Assembly: GCA_947565255.1 (NCBI GenBank)
Contig: CANOFI010000178.1
Span: 1-5,191, forward strand
Length of the DNA: 5,191 nucleotides
Source: an uncultured Lachnospiraceae bacterium
GTDB lineage: Bacteria > Bacillota > Clostridia > Lachnospirales > Lachnospiraceae
Direction of reading: 5' to 3'
In this document: positions 1 to 5,191 of the stretch, piece after piece
Layout: each line of letters starts with the position of its first letter
Position numbering within the stretch: position 1 is the first letter of the stretch
Program-made: the position numbers and the translations under genes
Notes under the pieces: model-generated
What the model was told of the DNA's origin: nothing
Seen by the model: the letters and a program-made list of their open reading frames with translations, nothing else
Databases searched by the model: none

Positions 1-454
1 ATTTATATAATTCCCGTTCCGGTGCATTGATAGAAAACTTTATACTGTCCAGGCCGTTGTCAATGACTGCCCGGATTTTTTCAGGAGTTGCCAGAGAGCC
101 ATTGGAGGTCAGATAAACATATGTATAGCCTATCTCTTTCGCCTTCTTAATATATTCCGGCAGCTCCGGAACCAGAAAAGGCTCTCCTGTCGCATAAAAA
201 CCAACCTCGCGCGTACCCAGGTCATAAGCCTGCTGCAAAATATCGAACGCCAGTTCCTGGTTGATTTTGCCGACCTTTCTCTTCATCTTCTGGTGCGCAC
301 AGAAAATACACTCGTGATTGCAGGCATTGGAAACCTCCATCAGAAAATTACTTATCGGAAATGGCGGTTCCAAACTATATAATTCATCCCTGTCGGCTGT
401 CTTAAGCCGGACACGCTCCTGCAAATCCACCTGTTTTCCCATTTTTTCACACAT
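1..454 (-). CDS. Radical SAM protein, N-terminal part (cut by left edge)
   Basis: The first 151 codons of a radical SAM enzyme are visible; the rest lies beyond base 1. The ATG at 452-454 sits 6 bases after a strong AAGGAGGA ribosome binding site (461-468), so the start is well supported. C45, C49 and C52 form the CxxxCxxC signature (CNHECIFC) that binds the 4Fe-4S cluster used to cleave S-adenosylmethionine. A GGEP-like motif, ATGEP, lies at 88-92, with TSNGS at 116-120 and SIKFSINAP at 137-145 as later barrel strands. About 35 residues precede the barrel. Such enzymes do radical chemistry on sugars, peptides or RNA; the substrate cannot be told from this half, and a C-terminal SPASM or other auxiliary cluster domain would be off-window. 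It follows the polysaccharide genes on the same strand after a 101-base gap, and its GC (about 46% by hand count) is higher than that of the adjacent acetyltransferase gene (about 37%). Family is confident; role is unknown. Confidence 0.9.
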   Translation of the reverse strand, partial: MCEKMGKQVDLQERVRLKTADRDELYSLEPPFPISNFLMEVSNACNHECIFCAHQKMKRKVGKINQELAFDILQQAYDLGTREVGFYATGEPFLVPELPEYIKKAKEIGYTYVYLTSNGSLATPEKIRAVIDNGLDSIKFSINAPERELYK

Positions 455-476
455 ACTGTTTCCTCCTTAAAATAAA

Positions 477-505
477 ACTATCCACTATTTTTTACTACTT
501 GTCAC
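477..505 (-). promoter_or_regulatory. Possible promoter for the radical SAM gene
   Basis: On the minus strand GTGACA (500-505, five of six matches to TTGACA) is followed after 17 bases by GATAGT (477-482, four of six matches to TATAAT). Transcription would begin near base 470, leaving a very short leader directly before the ribosome binding site at 461-468. The sequence is AT-rich, so chance matches are likely. The 101-base gap and the lack of coupling to the gene upstream make a separate promoter reasonable. Confidence 0.3.
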
Positions 506-555
506 ATATAACAAAAAATATTGAAGCTTAAAAACATTCCATCCTTGTCCCTGTT

Positions 556-993
556 TTAAAATTCTTTCTCCATAAACCAGCTGTTGTCTGATGCTTTTTC
601 TTTTATATTAAATCCCATATGCCTATAAAAACCCTGTGCATTGATATTGTCGCAATCTACTTCAAGTCTCACTTTTTTCATTCCCTGCTGCTTCATTTTT
701 AATTCACTATAATTTAACAATGCTCTGCCCATTTGGCATTTTTGAAATTGCTGCTTAATTCCGATTAAAGAAATGTATGCACAATGCAGAACCTGATCAT
801 TTGCATAAAAACTGGTTATACCTGCCTGCTTTTCATCCTTTATCAGTACGTATGTATTGGCCGACATACATAATTTTTGCGCATATGCCCTTAAATCACG
901 GACCTTCTCACCTAAATGCGGAAAACACTCCTGAAAGTCAGCCAATGCATTGTAAACTGCATCTTCTGTTACAAGTTCTTTATAATGAACCAT
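556..993 (-). CDS. GNAT family N-acetyltransferase
   Basis: This 145-residue protein has the length and layout of a single-domain GCN5-related N-acetyltransferase, which moves an acyl group from acyl-CoA to an amine. The central strand and cofactor loop are at 73-93 (ISLIGI, then QKCQMGRALL), followed by the helix to about 104, the strand VRLEVD (108-113), and the typical ending DNINAQGFYRHMGF (115-128). The cofactor loop usually reads Q/R-x-x-G-x-G/A; here it is Q84-K-C-Q87-M-G89, so the first glycine is replaced by glutamine. ATG at 991-993 is preferred because AAGGTGG at 1002-1008 lies 8 bases before it. An in-frame GTG at 1003-1005 is inside that ribosome binding site and would add four residues. 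The gene begins 15 bases after the ATP-grasp stop, so it is probably co-transcribed and translated with it. The substrate is unknown; an amine made or used by its neighbours is a reasonable guess. Confidence 0.88.
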   Translation of the reverse strand: MVHYKELVTEDAVYNALADFQECFPHLGEKVRDLRAYAQKLCMSANTYVLIKDEKQAGITSFYANDQVLHCAYISLIGIKQQFQKCQMGRALLNYSELKMKQQGMKKVRLEVDCDNINAQGFYRHMGFNIKEKASDNSWFMEKEF

Positions 994-1001
994 CCGGACA
1001 A

Positions 1002-1008
1002 CCACCTT
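1002..1008 (-). promoter_or_regulatory. Ribosome binding site that fixes the GNAT start
   Basis: AAGGTGG on the minus strand stands 8 bases before the ATG at 991-993. It contains the alternative GTG codon at 1003-1005, which argues that GTG is not the real start. Confidence 0.6.
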
Positions 1009-2208
1009 TTATTCTACTTCCACATGATAATACTGCTCTATATTATTTGTTATCTCAAGCATTTCTTCCATACTTTCTGCCTGAAACAAAATAGTCCCAA
1101 GTGAATGAGATGTATTCTGATAGGCATACACCTCATCCCCTTTGCTGCATGTACAATAAACATCCAGCAGATTCTTCTTTTTAAATTCTTCGTCAAACCA
1201 CAGTTCCTTAAATTTTCCCGGCACTGTGCTGAGAAGCATATAATTGCTGAAAAATCCTTTTGTCTCAGTCATTTTCAGTCCGGTACACGCTTCTCCCAGT
1301 GCGGCTTTTATTGTATAACTTACCAGATCCACGCCTGTCGCATATTGTATTAGCTGCGGGATGTAACTGCCTCCATTACGCGGTCCAAGTTCTAAAATAT
1401 ATACATCATCATTTGCGTCTAAAATTACCTCAATATTATAAGCACAGGTTTTCATCCCAAGTGCTGTAATCAGCTTCTGCAGTTCATTATCAACCTTTGC
1501 TTTTAAGCACTCCGACAACAGAGACGGCCAAAATTCCCCAAGCGCCACATACTCCCTTGTTCCCTTTCTGCTATACAGTTCATTGCCGTAACTGGTAAAT
1601 AATAATTTTCCATCAACAGAAAAACCATCGCCGGAAATTTGATAGCCTTTCTTCTCAATAAATTCCTCGACAATAAATCTTTTTCCTCTTGAATAAGATA
1701 ATGCCTCATTTACCGCATCCAAAAGCTGTCCTTTTTCAAAAATTTTTACGACGCCTTTGCTTCCGGAGGAATCTACCGGTTTCACCATAACAGGAAACGC
1801 AAACTGTTCTATTTCCTTAACAGCCTCCTCATAGGTTTTGTATCCTTTTGCTTTCGGCACATGAAAGCCATGTTTTGTTAAAAATTCACGAAATAAATCC
1901 TTCTGTGTCAATAAATGTACGGATTCATAAGGATTCCCCGGCAGTCCCAACTTTTCAGAAACATATGCTGCCGCAGGCGCAGATGGGTCAGAAGCGTATG
2001 CAACAATCCCATCTATTTTTAATCTTTTTGCAAGCTCCAGCACATCCTCCAAATTGGTAGTACTTACATTATAATATTCATCAGCATACCTGTGTCCGGG
2101 ATTATCCGGCAGATAATCACAGGTAATCACGTGGCAGCCCATCTCTTTCGCACATAAAATTGCCGGTATCTGCTGCATTGAACCACCAAGCATTAATAAC
2201 TTTTTCAT
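1009..2208 (-). CDS. ATP-grasp carboxylate-amine ligase
   Basis: This 399-residue cytosolic enzyme should activate a carboxylate with ATP as an acyl phosphate and join it to an amine or thiol. Residues 1-100 form a Rossmann-like pre-ATP-grasp domain beginning MKKLLMLGGS. The ATP-grasp core follows: FPVMVKPVDSSGSKG (138-152, with K143 placed to contact ATP phosphate), the adenine-side IVEEFI (179-184), and the metal-binding NIE (258-260) and LELGPRNGG (272-280), giving E260, E273 and N278. The last ~80 residues (about 320-399) contain VPGK and SLGTI and resemble the C-terminal domain of L-amino-acid ligases. No membrane segment is seen. A GGAGAG site (2215-2220) lies 6 bases before the ATG, and the start overlaps the aminotransferase stop as ATGA, a sign of translational coupling. 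The likely role is forming an amide from an amino acid for a glycan decoration or small metabolite. The family is clear; the substrates are inferred only from context. Confidence 0.92.
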   Translation of the reverse strand: MKKLLMLGGSMQQIPAILCAKEMGCHVITCDYLPDNPGHRYADEYYNVSTTNLEDVLELAKRLKIDGIVAYASDPSAPAAAYVSEKLGLPGNPYESVHLLTQKDLFREFLTKHGFHVPKAKGYKTYEEAVKEIEQFAFPVMVKPVDSSGSKGVVKIFEKGQLLDAVNEALSYSRGKRFIVEEFIEKKGYQISGDGFSVDGKLLFTSYGNELYSRKGTREYVALGEFWPSLLSECLKAKVDNELQKLITALGMKTCAYNIEVILDANDDVYILELGPRNGGSYIPQLIQYATGVDLVSYTIKAALGEACTGLKMTETKGFFSNYMLLSTVPGKFKELWFDEEFKKKNLLDVYCTCSKGDEVYAYQNTSHSLGTILFQAESMEEMLEITNNIEQYYHVEVE

Positions 2209-3362
2209 TTTAAACTCTCCATAAATCTGGTTATTCTGGCTGCTGCCGCCTTTAGCTGTTCTAAGTCCTGCGTATAAGCAATCCGAATATAATTATGATA
2301 TTCCGAACCATACGCAATCCCCGGAACCACCGCTACCTGCTCTGCCTCTAACAGTTTATATGCAAACTCAACACAATCCAGAGAGGTAGAACTGATGTTC
2401 ACAAATAAATAAAATGCACCTTCCGGCCTCCGGCAATATAAGCCCTCAATGCTATTAATTGCCTGAACCATATACTCATGGCGTTTCGCGAAAGTTTCAT
2501 ATACAAATGAATCCTCCACACACTCGTTATATGCAGCTATCGCTGCATATTGCGAGGGAAGCGGTGCACATGCCGCTACATTCTCCTGCATCTTGGCCAT
2601 ATTGGCAACCATGTCAGCAGAAGCCGCCGCGTAACCAACGCGATAGCCCGTCATTGCAAAACGCTTCGAAAAACTGTCAATAAGAATCGTATGATCTTTC
2701 ATACCCGGACGGGTAATAATGCTCTCATATCTGCATCCATCATAGAGAAGTGTGCGGTATACCTCATCAGAAATAACAAACAAATTATTTTGGCGGGCAA
2801 TTTCCGCTATTTTGTCTAATATTTCCGCACCCAGCACCACCCCTGTGGGATTACAGGGCGAATTTATGATAATCGCCGCCGTACGGTCCGTAATCGCATT
2901 TTTAAGCTGCTCTTCTGTAAACGCAAAGCCAGATTCCTCTGCTGTATTTATAATAACAGGCACACCGCCGCACATCCGCACCATCTGAACATAATTAACA
3001 TAATATGGCGCCTGAATAATCACCTCATCCCCTTCATCCAAAATACATGCAAGGGAAAGATACAGCGCCTCCATCCCGCCAACCGTTACAATTACCTCAG
3101 AATTTGGTTCAAACGATACCTGATACTCTTTTTTCATACAGCGGCAAATGGCTTCCCGAAGCGCAGGCAAACCTGCATTGGCTGAATAACGTGTCTGACC
3201 TTTTATGACAGCATCGCAGGCAGCTTTTCTGATTTTTTCAGACGGTAAAATGTCCGGGTCTCCCAAAGTCAAGTCTATCACATTATCGTAATTTTTAGCC
3301 TTATCAAAAAGCTCTCTTGTCAAAGAATGCTCAATTGTCTGTGCCCTTTTTGCAAATTTCAT
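2205..3362 (-). CDS. Class I/II PLP-dependent aminotransferase (AspB-like)
   Basis: This 385-residue protein is full length for a fold-type I aminotransferase of the small aspartate-aminotransferase-like group, which moves an amino group between an amino acid and a keto acid using pyridoxal phosphate. Visible landmarks in order are LTLGDPD (31-37), TRYSANAGLPALREAI (57-72), PYYVNY (119-124, aromatic stack over the cofactor), SPCNPTG (168-174, N171), ISDEVY (197-202, D199 to the pyridine nitrogen), SFSKRFAMTGYRVGY (230-244, with Schiff-base K233 and phosphate-binding R241) and YIRIAY (358-363, R360 for the substrate carboxylate). All key residues are intact, so it is probably active. The LGDPD and SFSK motifs point to an amino acid substrate rather than a nucleotide sugar, whose aminotransferases (DegT/DnrJ/EryC1) look different. 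GGAG at 3368-3371 precedes the ATG by 5 bases. It starts 32 bases after the LicD stop and overlaps the ATP-grasp start by four bases. The exact substrate cannot be read from sequence. Confidence 0.95.
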   Translation of the reverse strand: MKFAKRAQTIEHSLTRELFDKAKNYDNVIDLTLGDPDILPSEKIRKAACDAVIKGQTRYSANAGLPALREAICRCMKKEYQVSFEPNSEVIVTVGGMEALYLSLACILDEGDEVIIQAPYYVNYVQMVRMCGGVPVIINTAEESGFAFTEEQLKNAITDRTAAIIINSPCNPTGVVLGAEILDKIAEIARQNNLFVISDEVYRTLLYDGCRYESIITRPGMKDHTILIDSFSKRFAMTGYRVGYAAASADMVANMAKMQENVAACAPLPSQYAAIAAYNECVEDSFVYETFAKRHEYMVQAINSIEGLYCRRPEGAFYLFVNISSTSLDCVEFAYKLLEAEQVAVVPGIAYGSEYHNYIRIAYTQDLEQLKAAAARITRFMESLK

Positions 3363-3394
3363 ATTTTCTCCAACCTTCTATCCGGCTATTACAC

Positions 3395-4351
3395 CTATTT
3401 TCTATAAACAGCCCCAGACTGGGGAGTTCCTTTGGTCTCTTCCTGTAGCATTTTCAAACGATATTCTCTATATGGAATATCTGGCTGAACACTTGATTTT
3501 ATATGCCATTTCCCTCTGCTGTCTGCCGGTGGAAAATCCATATAATCTCCATATATCGTTCTCAAAATTGTATCATAATTTTGGGGTATTGGGAATTGAA
3601 ATCCATGAAAATCACACAAAATAAGCTTTTCTAAATCATCCCACTTAAACATCTGTTTCTTAAAACCATAGCAAATCAATGTTTCTGTTATGCCATACTC
3701 CGTTTTTTCATTTTGATATTTTGTGGCAATCTCTGAAATTTCCTGATATACTTTATCCGGATCCCTTGCTTCAAATGACTGCATCCGTTTACAATCCTCT
3801 TCTGAAGGATTTGGATTTGACCTTCTCATATTCGCAGAATTTTCTGCAACCAAATTTTTAATCCTATCATAGTCTTCCTCTGCTGTCTCCGGCTTACAGT
3901 TATCAACAACAAAAATATCCAGTCCAATCCCCTGATTAAACTGCTCGTACCGAAAGGCATGAGATATTGATGTTGTGTTTGAATTGCGCAGCTTTGCAAA
4001 AGAGAAATAGTAGCCCTTATCCTTCCCGGGAATCTGCAAAAAATATGGTTCTGCAAATTCGCTTCCAAGCCCCATCAATCTATCATAGTCTTCCCTCGGC
4101 ATACATACATCAATATCATCATCCCACGGAATAAATCCATGATGCCGAATTGCTCCAAGCAAAGAACCATACATTAAAAAATACTTTAAATTATGTCTTT
4201 TGCAAACCTGGTCTAACTGCAGCAGCAAATCAATTCCAATCGCCCATACTTTTTTACGTTTTTTATCAACCCAAAAACCATTTTGTTCTTCCTCGCGAAA
4301 AAACTCTTCAGATATGATACCACTTTGCATCATACGTTCGCATTCGGTCAT
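3395..4351 (-). CDS. LicD family phosphotransferase
   Basis: This protein belongs to the LicD family of nucleotidyltransferase-fold enzymes, known for transferring phosphocholine and other phosphodiester-linked groups from CDP-activated donors onto surface glycans. With the ATG at 4349-4351 it has 318 residues. The signature is complete: YGSLLGAIRHHGFIPWDDDIDV at 61-82, with the metal-binding acidic cluster at D77-D79 and D81. PREDY (85-89), GIGLDIFVVD (141-150) and LRTIYGDYMDFPP (263-275) follow, all typical of the family. There is no signal peptide or membrane segment, so it acts on the cytosolic side. The ATG is favoured because GGAGA (4358-4362) lies 6 bases upstream. An in-frame TTG at 4391-4393, itself 6 bases after AAGGG (4400-4404), would add 14 residues. 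It is the first gene after a consensus promoter. The choice between choline, ethanolamine, glycerol or ribitol phosphate cannot be made; no choline kinase or cytidylyltransferase gene is in the window. Confidence 0.93.
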   Translation of the reverse strand: MTECERMMQSGIISEEFFREEEQNGFWVDKKRKKVWAIGIDLLLQLDQVCKRHNLKYFLMYGSLLGAIRHHGFIPWDDDIDVCMPREDYDRLMGLGSEFAEPYFLQIPGKDKGYYFSFAKLRNSNTTSISHAFRYEQFNQGIGLDIFVVDNCKPETAEEDYDRIKNLVAENSANMRRSNPNPSEEDCKRMQSFEARDPDKVYQEISEIATKYQNEKTEYGITETLICYGFKKQMFKWDDLEKLILCDFHGFQFPIPQNYDTILRTIYGDYMDFPPADSRGKWHIKSSVQPDIPYREYRLKMLQEETKGTPQSGAVYRK

Positions 4352-4357
4352 ACTAAT

Positions 4358-4362
4358 TCTCC
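4358..4362 (-). promoter_or_regulatory. Ribosome binding site that favours the ATG start of the LicD gene
   Basis: GGAGA on the minus strand stands 6 bases before the ATG at 4349-4351. A competing AAGGG at 4400-4404 stands 6 bases before the TTG at 4391-4393. ATG is the more efficient start codon and GGAG the better match to 16S rRNA, so the shorter protein is preferred. Confidence 0.55.
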
Positions 4363-4420
4363 AATCCTTTTCCTTTTTGTTAAAAGATTTCAAAATATAC
4401 CCTTAAAATTTATGCACTTC

Positions 4421-4449
4421 ATTATACTCTATCTATAATACACTGTCAA
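4421..4449 (-). promoter_or_regulatory. Perfect-consensus housekeeping sigma promoter
   Basis: On the minus strand TTGACA (4444-4449) and TATAAT (4421-4426) are separated by exactly 17 bases. Every position matches the sigma-70/sigma-A consensus. Transcription should begin near 4413-4415, giving a leader of about 60 bases before the LicD ATG, or about 20 before the TTG. It would drive the LicD, aminotransferase, ATP-grasp and GNAT genes independently of the upstream flippase gene. No extended -10 TG is present. A 12-base palindrome lies upstream at 4474-4485. Confidence 0.88.
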
Positions 4450-4473
4450 CTCGTACCCTGGACATTCTAAAAT

Positions 4474-4485
4474 ATACAATTGTAT
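4474..4485. repeat. 12-base perfect palindrome, possible operator
   Basis: ATACAATTGTAT is its own reverse complement. It lies inside a looser inverted repeat with outer arms ATTCT (4464-4468) and AGAAT (4489-4493). Its centre is about 33 bases upstream of the -35 centre, or roughly 65 bases before the predicted transcription start, a position where activators often bind. There is no GC-rich stem or T-run, so it does not look like a terminator for the flippase gene. No specific regulator is recognised, and chance is possible in this AT-rich gap. Confidence 0.35.
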
Positions 4486-4519
4486 TGCAGAATCATCCAA
4501 TAAACTGATTATCACTTAT

Positions 4520-5191
4520 TTATTTCTCTCTTTCATTCCTTTTTCTTAACAAAACAGGCTTTATAATTCCCCACAAATATTCAAATGAATCTATTTTTAA
4601 TATACCTGAAAATCCAATATATACAACAATTCCCAAAATAATCTGCATGCATAATGTTACCATATCCGAAAATCCAAAGAAAGCAGTCAGATGTACTGCT
4701 GCCCCCATCAATATGGCTAATAGTATGTTAGGTAGAATGTCCTTCAATTGTTCAAGATATTTATACTCCAGTAATTCCCTGTTCGGCCATGAATTAATAA
4801 ACTGACTCAGCACACAGCTGACTAGAAGACTATATGCCATCGCCATCACTCCAAACCACATAGTGGACAAAAGAAAAACCACACCCATGACTTTTTTTAT
4901 AATTTCCAGTCTCAAAAACAAATCACTGCGTCCCATTGCCTTTATTGCATTCAAATTTGCCGTATGAACCGGAAAAAACATATATGTAAGACAAAAAATT
5001 CTCAAAAACGGAACACACGGAAGCCATTTTTCCGTCAGCAAAAGTTTAATCACAACAGGCGCCGTAACCGCTAATCCTATCATAAGCGGAGCCATCACAT
5101 ATGTACTTGTTTTTATGGCCCGTCTGGTCATCATTTTTATCCTCTGCTCAATTAATTTCTTAAACGCCTCCAAATGAAGCAGTCCTGTCAC
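4520..5191 (-). CDS. Oligosaccharide flippase (Wzx/TuaB-like, MOP superfamily), C-terminal part
   Basis: The last 223 residues of a membrane flippase are present; the N-terminal half lies beyond base 5191. A GTG codon falls at the window edge but is very unlikely to be the start, because full-length members have about 470-500 residues and 12-14 membrane helices. About six hydrophobic segments are visible, near residues 31-52, 58-76, 98-114, 115-133, 152-172 and 176-197 of the fragment, ending in a basic cytosolic tail (LLRKRNEREK). The stretches RRAIKTSTYVMAPLMIGLA (24-42), LLLTEKWLPCVPFL (50-63) and AMGRSDLFLRLEIIKK (85-100) are typical of the WzxC/TuaB-type polysaccharide exporter group, which moves lipid-linked repeat units across the cytoplasmic membrane. 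It lies upstream of the LicD gene on the same strand, separated by a promoter-bearing gap, and marks the locus as surface-glycan export. Confidence 0.9.
   Translation of the reverse strand: MTGLLHLEAFKKLIEQRIKMMTRRAIKTSTYVMAPLMIGLAVTAPVVIKLLLTEKWLPCVPFLRIFCLTYMFFPVHTANLNAIKAMGRSDLFLRLEIIKKVMGVVFLLSTMWFGVMAMAYSLLVSCVLSQFINSWPNRELLEYKYLEQLKDILPNILLAILMGAAVHLTAFFGFSDMVTLCMQIILGIVVYIGFSGILKIDSFEYLWGIIKPVLLRKRNEREK

Noticed and set aside
455..555. Small peptide gene that could be a substrate for the radical SAM enzyme
   Set aside because: No open frame with a start and a ribosome binding site fits in the gap on either strand, and no Cys-rich or core-peptide-like sequence is seen; a precursor could still lie off-window.
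520..555. Rho-independent terminator after the GNAT gene
   Set aside because: The only pairing (TTAAAACA with TGTTTTTAA around a 15-base loop) is almost all A/T with a bulge, so it is too weak to call.
777..1469. Several plus-strand open frames of 60-105 codons within this stretch
   Set aside because: They lie antisense to the GNAT and ATP-grasp genes, have Cys/His/Leu-rich content typical of reversed coding DNA, and lack ribosome binding sites or recognisable domains.
1503..1709. Minus-strand 68-codon frame within the ATP-grasp gene
   Set aside because: It is an out-of-frame reading of a gene whose own frame has full conserved motifs through this region.
3826..4068. Minus-strand 80-codon frame within the LicD gene
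   Set aside because: It is a shifted reading of intact LicD sequence; the real frame keeps its motifs across the whole stretch, so there is no frameshift.
4352..4519. Riboswitch or structured RNA leader between flippase and LicD
   Set aside because: The leader after the predicted start is only about 60 bases, AT-rich, and shows no conserved stem pattern that I recognise.
5189..5191. GTG at the window edge as the start of the flippase
   Set aside because: The protein would have only half the helices of the family, and the codon simply coincides with the end of the window.

Overview
The window reads as part of a surface-polysaccharide (capsule, exopolysaccharide or wall-glycopolymer) locus from a low-GC Gram-positive anaerobe, most likely a Clostridia/Lachnospiraceae-type Firmicute. 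That guess rests on strong GGAGG-type ribosome binding sites, AT-rich composition (roughly 36-50% GC depending on the gene, by hand count) and the flavour of the proteins. No taxonomic marker gene is present, so the placement is an inference.

All six recognisable genes lie on the minus strand, so transcription runs from high to low coordinates. In that order they are: the C-terminal part of a Wzx/TuaB-like oligosaccharide flippase (cut by the right edge); a 167-base gap with a perfect-consensus promoter; a LicD-family phosphotransferase; a class I PLP-dependent aminotransferase; an ATP-grasp carboxylate-amine ligase that overlaps the aminotransferase by ATGA; a small GNAT acetyltransferase; a 101-base gap; and the N-terminal 151 residues of a radical SAM protein (cut by the left edge).

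The four middle genes form a tight unit (gaps of 32, -4 and 15 bases) that can be driven by the consensus promoter. A plausible reading is that the aminotransferase supplies an amino acid or amine, the ATP-grasp enzyme joins a carboxylate to an amine, the GNAT enzyme acylates an amine, and LicD attaches a phosphodiester-linked substituent to a glycan that the flippase exports. The parts are recognisable families. The joint product is not known to me and is inferred from the gene neighbourhood.

No tRNA, rRNA, CRISPR array, insertion sequence or convincing rho-independent terminator was seen. The two intergenic stretches of about 100 and 170 bases hold promoter-like sequences and small inverted repeats. 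No gene-free stretch exceeds 300 bases.
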